From assembly GCA_964384785.1 (NCBI GenBank), contig CAYLLH010000081.1:1-24752 (forward strand): a DNA stretch of 24,752 bases, written 5' to 3'. Made by a program: the position numbers and the translations under genes. Position 1 is the first letter of the stretch, and each line of letters starts with the position of its first letter. Source of the DNA: JAZKSG01 sp964384785. GTDB taxonomy: Archaea > Thermoplasmatota > E2 > DHVEG-1. This document shows, one piece after another, positions 15,767 to 23,589 of this stretch. The notes under the pieces are model-generated. The model was not told where the DNA came from. It worked only from the letters and a program-made list of their open reading frames with translations, and made no database searches.

Positions 15767-16672
15767 TTGGCTATTAAAGATTTACCGGAAACTGAATGTG
15801 TACTACCTGGGAGTGCGGCATGTCCAGGGTGCCCTGCAACTATTGGCTTGCGTACTGTTTTTAAAGCACTTGGTAAAAACACTGTTATGGTGGTTCCAGC
15901 TTGTTGCACTGCAGTTATTGAAAGTTTGTATCCTTATACTAGTTTTGATGTACCTGTTATGAATATTGCTTTTGAGGCAGCAGCAGCGGGAGCATCAGGT
16001 GTGGAGGCTGCTCTCAGGCAGCAGGGTAAAGAAGATACCACAGTTCTTGCTTGGGCTGGTGACGGTGGAACATATGATATAGGCTTGCAGGCTCTGTCTG
16101 GTGCACTCGAACGCGGTACAAATTTTATTTATATATGCTATAATAATCAGATTTATTCTAATACGGGTGTACAGCGTAGTGGTGCAACACCTATGGGTGC
16201 TTGGACAACAACTACTGTTGGTGGTAAAGAAGAGTTTCCTAAACAGATGGGCGAGATTATTCAAGCGCATCATCCGCCATATGCCGCTCAGGCATGTATA
16301 AGCTATCCTGAGGATTTGTATAATAAGATTAAAAAAGCTAAAGATATCAAAGGACCGAAATATATTGAGATTCTTGCACCATGCCCACCTGGTTGGCGTT
16401 TTCCTATGGAAAAAACTGTTGAAATGGGTTCTATGGCTGTTGAATGTGGTGCTTGGTCTTTGTTTGAATATGAAAACGAAAAAGTCAAGTTTAACAAAAA
16501 AAGCAAGCTTATACTTGAGGGTAAAATTGATCGTAAACCAGTTGAGGATTGGTTGAAACTTCAGGGTCGTTTTAAACGATTGTTTAAACCTAAGCGTAAC
16601 GTGGAAAAAATTAAAGCCATTGAAGAGTTTACAGACACAATCTGGGAACGTTACCGAAGCTGTTATTTGTAA
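15767..16672 (+). CDS. porB: Pyruvate:ferredoxin oxidoreductase beta subunit
   Basis: The beta subunit binds the diphosphate of thiamine diphosphate and a 4Fe-4S cluster. The thiamine motif runs from GDGGTYDIGLQ to ICYNNQIYSNTG. Cluster cysteines include C19 and C22 in AACPGCPA, with further Cys in VPACCTAV. APCPPGW near residue 207 is also typical. Start choice: AGGAGG at 15751-15756 is only 1 base from the TTG at 15758 but 10 bases from the in-frame TTG at 15767, which gives MAIKDLPETE and 301 residues, so I use 15767. The porA stop is 5 bases upstream. No T-tract terminator follows, so the transcript may continue into the MgtE genes 67 bases on. Confidence 0.92.
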   Translation: MAIKDLPETECVLPGSAACPGCPATIGLRTVFKALGKNTVMVVPACCTAVIESLYPYTSFDVPVMNIAFEAAAAGASGVEAALRQQGKEDTTVLAWAGDGGTYDIGLQALSGALERGTNFIYICYNNQIYSNTGVQRSGATPMGAWTTTTVGGKEEFPKQMGEIIQAHHPPYAAQACISYPEDLYNKIKKAKDIKGPKYIEILAPCPPGWRFPMEKTVEMGSMAVECGAWSLFEYENEKVKFNKKSKLILEGKIDRKPVEDWLKLQGRFKRLFKPKRNVEKIKAIEEFTDTIWERYRSCYL

Positions 16673-16739
16673 TAAAAAACATTACAAGTTCCCAAGATAT
16701 TTAGGAGTGTGAGTAAAGAATCCATGGAGGCAATGTGTT

Positions 16740-17294
16740 ATGCTTGTAAAAGAGATGATAAAGCAGAGCCTCCCCCTGCTATTGATATGTGGCTTTGGTG
16801 GCCTGATAGCGGGTAACACTCTTGGTTTGATGACTGATCTTTTTGAAAACATACCTGGTTTAATAGTAGTAATACCGGGCATTATTGCTCTTCGTGGAAG
16901 TATTAGTACTGCTTTTGGAAGCAGGTTGGGTTCAGCTTATCATCTGGGTGTTATTGATGAAAACAATATGTGGAATGATGAACTCAGGCAGAATATTCTC
17001 GGTAGTTTTATTCTTAGTTTTTCAATGTCAGTTATTATTGGTGTTCTTGCTTTTGTTACATCTGTTCTGATGGGTGCTAATCCTGATGGTTTAAAGCTTG
17101 TGACTATTGTTTTAATTGCTGGTGTTCTTTCAGCTTTGATTCTTACTGGTTTAACCGTGTCTATTGTTTTTGTTGTGTTTAAACGTGGTTGGGATCCTGA
17201 TAATGTTACGGGACCTGCTCTTACTACTTTTGGTGATATTGTTACAATAGTTTGTATTTTTGCTATTGCTATTTTTGTGGAGGGTTTGTTGTGA
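16740..17294 (+). CDS. Half-length MgtE/SLC41-type divalent cation transporter, first half
   Basis: A 184-residue membrane protein with about five hydrophobic helices. It corresponds to the membrane domain of MgtE magnesium channels without the cytoplasmic N-domain and CBS domains. VVIPGIIALRGSISTAFGSRLGSAYHLG matches the MgtE first-helix motif (proline, Arg-Gly, Gly-Ser-Arg-Leu). RGWDPDNVTGPALTTFGDIVTI matches the Asp-Pro-Asp-Asn and Thr-x-Gly-Asp motif that lines the pore. GGAGG at 16726-16730 lies 9 bases before ATG 16740. The stop overlaps the start of the second half by 4 bases, so the two products very probably form a heteromer. Mg2+ transport is the family expectation; the substrate here is unproven. 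Confidence 0.87.
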   Translation: MLVKEMIKQSLPLLLICGFGGLIAGNTLGLMTDLFENIPGLIVVIPGIIALRGSISTAFGSRLGSAYHLGVIDENNMWNDELRQNILGSFILSFSMSVIIGVLAFVTSVLMGANPDGLKLVTIVLIAGVLSALILTGLTVSIVFVVFKRGWDPDNVTGPALTTFGDIVTIVCIFAIAIFVEGLL

Positions 17295-17851
17295 TTTATA
17301 GTTGGAAAAAGATTGTGAAGAATAGCATGCCTCTTCTAACATTAACTGTTTTTGTTGAGATTATAGCCGGGCAGATTCTTTTGTTTAATCAGAATATTCT
17401 TGTTTTGTTTCCCTTGTTTCTTGTTTCTTTCCCTGTGGTTAATGGTGTTGGTGGAAATATTGGTAGTGTGTTGGGTGCTAGGTTGGCTTCTGGTCTTCAT
17501 GTTGGTTCTGTTAAGATAAGTTTGAAGGATCGTGAGATGCGTGATGGTTTTATTACTAGTATTGTTCTTGGTGTTATTTCTTATTTTATTCTTGGTTTAA
17601 TTATTTATTATTTTGTGTTTTATTTTATGGATATTAGGATTAATATTAGTGTTTTGAGTTTTGTTTTAGTGGTACTTTTTTCTGGTTTTTTGTTGGTTTG
17701 TTTGCTTTGTTTTGTTAGTGTTGTTACTGCTTTTTTGTCTTTCAAGCATGGTATGGATCCTGATGATGTGGTGGCTCCTGTGGTTACTACTGTTGGTGAT
17801 TTTATGGGTATTGTTTTGTTGTTTGTTTTTGTTAGTTTAATTGTTTCGTAA
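17291..17851 (+). CDS. Half-length MgtE/SLC41-type divalent cation transporter, second half
   Basis: A 186-residue membrane protein homologous to the preceding gene. SFPVVNGVGGNIGSVLGARLASGLHVGS and HGMDPDDVVAPVVTTVGDFMGI are the two MgtE pore motifs, and they are closer to the canonical Gly-Asn and Gly-Ala-Arg-Leu form than in the first half. The GTG at 17291 is chosen because GGAGGG (17279-17284) is 6 bases upstream and GTGA overlaps the previous stop. An earlier in-frame start at 17252 would extend into the first gene. The DNA is strikingly T-rich, partly because codons for hydrophobic residues are T-rich. The T run at 17852-17860 likely ends the transcript. Confidence 0.87.
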   Translation: MIYSWKKIVKNSMPLLTLTVFVEIIAGQILLFNQNILVLFPLFLVSFPVVNGVGGNIGSVLGARLASGLHVGSVKISLKDREMRDGFITSIVLGVISYFILGLIIYYFVFYFMDIRINISVLSFVLVVLFSGFLLVCLLCFVSVVTAFLSFKHGMDPDDVVAPVVTTVGDFMGIVLLFVFVSLIVS

Positions 17852-17860
17852 TTTTTTTTT
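17852..17860 (+). terminator. T9 terminator after the MgtE pair
   Basis: Nine T directly follow the stop codon, with no stem. This is the typical archaeal form. Confidence 0.5.
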
Positions 17861-17885
17861 CATTTTGTTATTTTTCCACATTAGT

Positions 17886-18030
17886 TTTATATATAGTTTT
17901 TTAGAAAATGTGGTTTTGGTAAAGAAATTATATGGTTAGAGATGCGAGGGAAGTGTTATGATAACTGAAGAGAATTTTATTTGTAACATTTTTCTCATAA
18001 TGACATAATTTCACGTTAAATTTAAATATA
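17886..18030 (+). promoter_or_regulatory. Two TATA-like elements before the surface-protein cluster
   Basis: TTTATATATA (17886-17895) would start a transcript near 17917 with a leader of about 180 bases. TTTAAATATA (18021-18030) would start near 18052 with a leader of about 50 bases. A 16-codon frame at 17958 has GAGG upstream but no other sign of being a gene. The region is otherwise empty. Confidence 0.35.
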
Positions 18031-18100
18031 ATCATTAATAGAGTATATCACATTATAGAATTTGCGATATAATCAATAAAAGCAAGGTGAGGAAAGGAAA

Positions 18101-18952
18101 TTGAAAGCTAATCAAAAAGCTAAAAAACACAACATTGCAGTAGCTCCAGTGCTTGGAACACTCTTAGTACTCCCTATAATAATGCTAATAATAACAGCTA
18201 TGATGACCTGGGCGGAGGGGCTTATAAACCAACTAAAAGATTTGCAAGACAGTGTAAGAAAAACAACCAATATTTACAACGAACTGTCAATAAATCTATC
18301 ACATTTTAAAGATAAAGACATAATCTGGCAGGATGGATACGAATGCGATTTTGACTGCTCTCAATGGATACTTGAAAAAAGTAATACAAATTCTAATATG
18401 AGTGTTGGACCAGCATCTGGAGGAGAAGAAAGCTATTTTTCAGGAACACTTGGAGCAAACATAACAACACAATCAGGATATACTCGGATTCACAAACCGT
18501 TTCCAACAAAAAACCTTGGAAAAGTAAGCATTGAACTTAAATTTACAATAGATAATTATGAAACACTAAAATTTTTAAATATAAGTCAAAATGATACTTT
18601 CAATATTGGATCAATAAAAATTGATATTCAGAATAATAAAATATATTGCTGGAATGAAACTTTGTATGAAACAATTGCTAGTGATGTACCTCTTCTTAAA
18701 GATAAATTTGGATGGCATACAATAGTTTTAAAAATAGATCTTTCAAAAAGCGAATATATGAGTTTAAATTTTGATGGAACAGAATACAATTTAGATAACT
18801 GCTCATTAGAAAACCCAGCTAATGAACACTCAGAAACTGCAAGAGTTACAAGAATATCATGTACAAATATTGTAAACAGTAAATCCACATCATTTATCGA
18901 TGATTTTGTTTTCAGAGATTTAGAATTTTTTGAAAAACTATGTTTAGAATAA
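18101..18952 (+). CDS. Pilin-like N-terminus with lectin-like (LamG-type) domain, surface protein
   Basis: A 283-residue protein. Residues 1-12 are basic, then AVAPVLGTLLVLPIIMLIITAM forms a hydrophobic helix like that of archaeal type IV pilins (Pilin_N type), suggesting prepilin-peptidase processing or membrane anchoring with the rest outside. Residues about 78-280 are beta-rich and resemble a concanavalin/LamG-like jelly roll, with IIWQDGYE at the start, FTIDN in the middle, GWHTIVLKIDLS, and SFIDDFVFRDL at the end. The start is TTG 18101, supported by AGGTGAGGAAAGG just upstream and by the parallel MKAN start of the next gene. It is a paralogue of the first 280 residues of the next protein, 23 bases downstream. 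The ligand is unknown; the lectin-like call is moderate. Confidence 0.75.
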   Translation: MKANQKAKKHNIAVAPVLGTLLVLPIIMLIITAMMTWAEGLINQLKDLQDSVRKTTNIYNELSINLSHFKDKDIIWQDGYECDFDCSQWILEKSNTNSNMSVGPASGGEESYFSGTLGANITTQSGYTRIHKPFPTKNLGKVSIELKFTIDNYETLKFLNISQNDTFNIGSIKIDIQNNKIYCWNETLYETIASDVPLLKDKFGWHTIVLKIDLSKSEYMSLNFDGTEYNLDNCSLENPANEHSETARVTRISCTNIVNSKSTSFIDDFVFRDLEFFEKLCLE

Positions 18953-18975
18953 AAAAAATGGATGGTAAAAAAAAA

Positions 18976-21900
18976 ATGAAGGCTAATAGAAAATACAGGG
19001 AACAAGCGGTGGCTTCCGTTACCGGAACAATGCTAACTCTTCCTATAGCCCTTCTCATTGTTGCCGCTACAATGATGTGGGGTAACAATATACTAAAACA
19101 GATTGATAATTATGAACAAACATTAAAAGATACAGAAGTTGATAAAAGTCAAGAAGAAGTAGATGTAGAAAATATTACTCTTAATTTAGATAGTAGCATT
19201 TACTGGCAGGATGATTTCGAGGGGCAACAACTACAATGGAATAAAAGAAATAGTTATACAATTGTTGAAACTTTTCATAATAAACATTTTTATACAAAAG
19301 GACACAGTGCAAATATATCAACAGATGCAGAAACACCTGATGATACTGTAATTGGAATCAAAAAAGATTTCCCTTGGCAGCCATTTAGAAATATAAGTAT
19401 AGAAATTGCTTTTACCATAGATTCAAACCAGGAATACCATGAATTAAGTATTTATCAAGATGGTGAAAAACAAGAAAAAAATGGTGCAATAAGACTGTAT
19501 ACAAACGGTGAGATTCACATAATTGATGACTCAGGAAGCACTTTGATAGACACCATATTTTTACAAGACACAGCTGAAGATAATCCATTCTGCTGGCATA
19601 CTATGAAACTTTTAATAGACTGTAAAACTGGAAAATATATTTCCGGAAGTGTTGACGGAAAACACTATGCTCTTGAAGATTATTATCTTAAGAATTACAT
19701 TGTTGAGGATGATTATAATGACAGTATAACTGTAGAATATAATTATAGCTATTCAGGCGGGGAACCGGGAGCAACATCCTACATTGATGATTTTGTTTTT
19801 AGAAAAATTAGCATGATGAAAGAAGGCGAATACACAATGCATGCTTCGCCTTACACTCCTCCCGTAGCAGATGCACACGGACCATACACTGGAAATACAA
19901 ATAGTTTTAGATTAACTAAAACACTTACAGGATGGGGTCCACTTGAATTACATAGTGAAGTGTATTCAGTAGACTTTAATCATGATGGTTCATTAATTGC
20001 TGTTGTAAGTGGGCAGACAAATCCCTCTACAACAGATAATGAAGTCTATATTTTTCAAACTTCTAACTGGGCTCATATAAAAACACTCTCAGATGCAACA
20101 ACTCAAAGCATATGGTCTGTGAATTTCAACCATGACGGTTCATTACTTGCAGTTGGAAGTGGTGATTTTAATGTTTATATTTATGATACATCAACTTGGA
20201 ACAATATACACACTCTTACTGATTCAACATTGTCTGTGCGTACAGTAAATTTCAACCATGATGGTTCATTACTAGCAGTTGGAAGCAATGATTTTAATGT
20301 TTATATTTATGATACATCAACCTGGACTAATATAAAAACTCTTACTGATTCAGAAAAAGCTGTATATTCTATAAACTTCAACCATGATAGTTCATTACTT
20401 GCCGTAGGAAGTTATGATAATAAAGTCTATATTTATGATACATCAACCTGGACTAATATAAAAACTCTTACTGATTCAACTGATTGGATATACTCAGTAA
20501 ATTTCAACCATGACAACTCCTTACTTGCAGTAGGAAGCCGTGATTATAATGTTTATATTTATGATACATCAAGTTGGAACAATATACGAACATTAACAGA
20601 TGCAACATTTCATGTTTTATCAGTAGATTTCAACCATGATGGTTCATTGCTTGCAGTTGGTACTAGATATCCATTTGATACTAAGGTTTATATTTATGAT
20701 ACATCAAGTTGGACCAGTATAGAAACTCTTACTGATTCAAGTTTTGACACTCATTCAGTAAAATTCAACCATGATGGTTCATTGTTAGCTGTTGGTAGTC
20801 ATGATGAGAAAGTTTATATTTATGATATAGGTGGAACAAATCAAATAAGTTTCACAGGAAGCGCAACAGGTGGGACACCACCATACACATACAACTGGGA
20901 CCTAGACAACGACGGAAGTTACGATGACTCACCCCTAGAAGACCCCACAATAAACGTAGACACATACTGGAGCACCACAGGAACCTACACCATAGGACTA
21001 CAAGTAACAGACAACACAGCAACCATAGATACTGACACAACCACAGTAACCATAGTAATGGGGGGGCTTGATAGTGGACCTTGGCCAAAATTCTTACAAA
21101 ATGAGCTAAACAAAGGTCTTAGTTCATATGATACAAGTTTTGTTGATGGAACAGTAAAATGGACATTTTCAACAGGAGCAGTTACTGCTCATTCACCAAC
21201 TATAGGTTCAGATGGAACAATATATGTTGGTACCGCTGGATCCCAATTTGGATTATATGCCTTAAATCCAGATGGAAGCCAAAAATGGAGATTTACTGAA
21301 GATGGTTTAGTAAACGCTCCAACAATTGGTGCAGATGGGACTATTTATATTGGATCGACTAATGATAATTTATATGCAGTCAACCCTGATGGTACACAAA
21401 AATGGGTTTATACCATGGGAGGATCTGGTTTTGGAGATATAAGATCTGATGCAAATATTGGTTCAGATGGAACAATATACATAGGATCTCGTGATGACTC
21501 ATTACATGCTATAAATCCTGATGGAAGCCAAAAATGGGAGTTTCCAACAGGCGGAAATGTAGACTCATCACCTGCAATAGCATCAGATGGAACAATATAC
21601 ATAGGATCTCAGGATGGTAATGTTTATGCAGTCAACCCTGATGGAAGCCAGAAATGGGCTTTTTCTGCAGGAACCTGGATAGATTCATCACCTGCAATAG
21701 CATCAGATGGAACAATATACATAGGATGTCGGAACAATAGATTATATGCAATAAATCCTGATGGTACAGAAAAATGGAGTTATACAACATTTGATGATAT
21801 AAGTTCATCACCTGCAATAGCATCAGATGGAACAATATACATAGGATGTGGAGATACTAGTGGAATTTTATATGCAATAAATCCTGATGGTACAGAAAAA

Positions 21901-23565
21901 TGGAGTTATACAATTGGTGATATAAGCTATGCTTCACCTGCAATAGGTTCAGATGGAACAATATATATAGGTTCATACGACGACAATTTTTATGCTATAA
22001 ACCCAGATGGCACAGAAAAATGGAGTTATACTGTAGGAAATTTTATTAGTTCTTCTGCAGCAATAGGATCAGATGGAATCGTATATATTAGTGATGCAAC
22101 AGGTGATGTATATGCATTTGAAGGGTCTACTGGAGGAGGAAATAATCCACCTAATAAACCAAATAATCCAAGTCCATCTCAGGGCGACACACAGATTAGC
22201 TTAAATCCAACACTTAGTGTAGATGTATCTGATCCAGATGGAGACACAATGGATGTAACTTTTTATGATGCATCTGATGATAGTGTTATATCAACTGATT
22301 TCAATGTTGCAAGTGGGTCAACTGCTTCTGTAACTTGGTCTGGACTTGAAAGAGGGTTTGATTATACTTGGTATGCAGTAGCAGATGATGGAACAGATAG
22401 CACCAAAGGGGACGATTTACCATTTTATGATTTCTGGTTTTTTGCAACACTTAATGATTGTCCAGATGAACCAGCCACTCGTTCACCAGCAGATGGAGCT
22501 ACAGGATTAGGTCTTAATCCAACTTTAAGTATATCTGTTTATGATAATGATGATAATACTATGACTGCAGAATTTTTAGATGTTGCAGATGTTACGAACC
22601 CAATATCCATAGGTACAGTAAATAATCTACATAATGGAGATACCGCATCAGTTCAATGGAATGGGTTAAGTCCTGGTACAACATATTATTGGAGGGTTGA
22701 TATATCAGATGGGCCTGATCATCCATATACAGGTACTTGTGTCAAATCTACGGTTCGTTGGAGTTTTACAACAGCTGGAAACGCTCATCTTGCAATTAAT
22801 CCAAGTTCACAACAATATGATTTTGGTTCTCAGTTAGAAGGTGTTCAACCTAATCCAACATGTACATTTACAATAGAAAATGATGGGGATAGTGGTTCAA
22901 CTTTGACTTATTCAATCTCTGAATCTGAAAGTTGGATAGTAGATGTTAATCCTTCATCAGGTAGTTTAAACGAGGGAGAAACATCTACAATTAATGTTGA
23001 AATTGCAACTCGCGACATGATAACAGGAGTAAACTCAGGAGTATTAAATATAGATACAAATGCTAATGATGAATCATTTACAGTAAATGTTGATGTTAGT
23101 AAGTGGGAGGTACCAACAGGCGGCAGTTGGTCTAACGAATGGAATGGAGATTTACAAGATGTTCAAGATGGTGATGGAGGAACATGTTTAGATAGCGATC
23201 CATGGACAATAAATTTAGGATGGCATTGGACAGATTGGGCGTCTTTTACTTTTGATACAAATGAAAAAGCAGATGAAGTTTATACTATGATCGAGAATAG
23301 TCCAGCAAGAATAGTATCTATGGAAGTAAGATTTCACTATTGGGATGATGATTACTTGGGAGGCATGTGGAGAACGCATACAGAAAGTAGATCTGCAGGA
23401 AATATGCCACCTTATCACGTATATTTCGACTTAGGATACCTTCTACCCGGCATTTCAGGCTCTACTGAAGTAAATGAAGTTGAAATAAGATTTAAACTCG
23501 ATAAAGACGTAGGCGATCCCCCGGTTTATGCAGAAATATTCGAAGTGCAGTGTAGTACACCATAA
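18976..23565 (+). CDS. Giant pilin-anchored multidomain surface protein with WD40-like and PQQ-like propellers
   Basis: A 1529-residue protein. Domains in order: pilin-like helix 11-36; LamG-like jelly roll about 75-278; first PKD strand PPVADAHGPYTGNTN 295-309; seven WD40-like blades about 320-620 (repeat unit FNHDGSLLAVGS...VYIYD, mostly 42 residues); remainder of the PKD 623-694; eight PQQ-like blades 725-1050 (SDGTIYIGS...YAINPDGTEKW); two fibronectin-III-like domains about 1058-1165 and 1162-1268; a BACON/Hydin-like Ig domain about 1270-1375; and an unrecognised C-terminal domain 1376-1529. There is no second membrane segment, so the N-terminal helix is the likely anchor. I chose ATG 18976 over 18940 and 18958 because MKAN matches the paralogue upstream and GGATGGT precedes it. 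A role in adhesion or in the cell envelope is inferred. No enzyme site is evident. Confidence 0.88.
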   Translation: MKANRKYREQAVASVTGTMLTLPIALLIVAATMMWGNNILKQIDNYEQTLKDTEVDKSQEEVDVENITLNLDSSIYWQDDFEGQQLQWNKRNSYTIVETFHNKHFYTKGHSANISTDAETPDDTVIGIKKDFPWQPFRNISIEIAFTIDSNQEYHELSIYQDGEKQEKNGAIRLYTNGEIHIIDDSGSTLIDTIFLQDTAEDNPFCWHTMKLLIDCKTGKYISGSVDGKHYALEDYYLKNYIVEDDYNDSITVEYNYSYSGGEPGATSYIDDFVFRKISMMKEGEYTMHASPYTPPVADAHGPYTGNTNSFRLTKTLTGWGPLELHSEVYSVDFNHDGSLIAVVSGQTNPSTTDNEVYIFQTSNWAHIKTLSDATTQSIWSVNFNHDGSLLAVGSGDFNVYIYDTSTWNNIHTLTDSTLSVRTVNFNHDGSLLAVGSNDFNVYIYDTSTWTNIKTLTDSEKAVYSINFNHDSSLLAVGSYDNKVYIYDTSTWTNIKTLTDSTDWIYSVNFNHDNSLLAVGSRDYNVYIYDTSSWNNIRTLTDATFHVLSVDFNHDGSLLAVGTRYPFDTKVYIYDTSSWTSIETLTDSSFDTHSVKFNHDGSLLAVGSHDEKVYIYDIGGTNQISFTGSATGGTPPYTYNWDLDNDGSYDDSPLEDPTINVDTYWSTTGTYTIGLQVTDNTATIDTDTTTVTIVMGGLDSGPWPKFLQNELNKGLSSYDTSFVDGTVKWTFSTGAVTAHSPTIGSDGTIYVGTAGSQFGLYALNPDGSQKWRFTEDGLVNAPTIGADGTIYIGSTNDNLYAVNPDGTQKWVYTMGGSGFGDIRSDANIGSDGTIYIGSRDDSLHAINPDGSQKWEFPTGGNVDSSPAIASDGTIYIGSQDGNVYAVNPDGSQKWAFSAGTWIDSSPAIASDGTIYIGCRNNRLYAINPDGTEKWSYTTFDDISSSPAIASDGTIYIGCGDTSGILYAINPDGTEKWSYTIGDISYASPAIGSDGTIYIGSYDDNFYAINPDGTEKWSYTVGNFISSSAAIGSDGIVYISDATGDVYAFEGSTGGGNNPPNKPNNPSPSQGDTQISLNPTLSVDVSDPDGDTMDVTFYDASDDSVISTDFNVASGSTASVTWSGLERGFDYTWYAVADDGTDSTKGDDLPFYDFWFFATLNDCPDEPATRSPADGATGLGLNPTLSISVYDNDDNTMTAEFLDVADVTNPISIGTVNNLHNGDTASVQWNGLSPGTTYYWRVDISDGPDHPYTGTCVKSTVRWSFTTAGNAHLAINPSSQQYDFGSQLEGVQPNPTCTFTIENDGDSGSTLTYSISESESWIVDVNPSSGSLNEGETSTINVEIATRDMITGVNSGVLNIDTNANDESFTVNVDVSKWEVPTGGSWSNEWNGDLQDVQDGDGGTCLDSDPWTINLGWHWTDWASFTFDTNEKADEVYTMIENSPARIVSMEVRFHYWDDDYLGGMWRTHTESRSAGNMPPYHVYFDLGYLLPGISGSTEVNEVEIRFKLDKDVGDPPVYAEIFEVQCSTP
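19948..20829 (+). repeat. Seven in-frame WD40-like blade repeats, about 126-base period
   Basis: Seven copies of a blade unit lie within the giant gene. The first and sixth are lengthened by loop insertions. A 51-base segment at 20302-20352 is identical to 20428-20478, exactly 126 bases apart, showing recent duplication or conversion. The strand RLTKTLTGWG before blade 1 could close the ring. Confidence 0.85.
21148..22125 (+). repeat. Eight in-frame PQQ-like blade repeats, about 120-base period
   Basis: A 43-base segment occurs identically at 21565-21607, 21685-21727 and 21805-21847 (period 120). A 46-base segment is identical at 21742-21787 and 21868-21913, where a 6-base insertion shifts the period to 126. 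GTVKWTF before blade 1 supplies the strand missing from blade 8, so the ring closes with eight blades. Confidence 0.85.
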
Positions 23566-23566
23566 A

Positions 23567-23573
23567 TTTTTTT
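23567..23573 (+). terminator. T7 terminator after the giant gene
   Basis: A run of seven T starts just after the stop codon and is followed by a separate promoter for the lipoprotein gene. Confidence 0.35.
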
Positions 23574-23589
23574 ATTTACTTTAGAAGCA

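Noticed and set aside
17958..18008. A 16-codon micro-ORF with GAGG upstream
   Set aside because: It is too short to judge, has no recognisable features, and lies in AT-rich leader DNA. It is mentioned only as part of the leader.
18940..18975. Earlier starts for the giant protein at ATG 18940 or 18958
   Set aside because: They lack a ribosome site and add residues before the MKAN start shared with the upstream paralogue. 18940 would also overlap the previous gene.
21565..21847. Regularly spaced identical repeats resembling a CRISPR array
   Set aside because: The repeats and the intervening bases are one continuous reading frame encoding PQQ-like blades, and the spacers are themselves similar. 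No cas genes are present.
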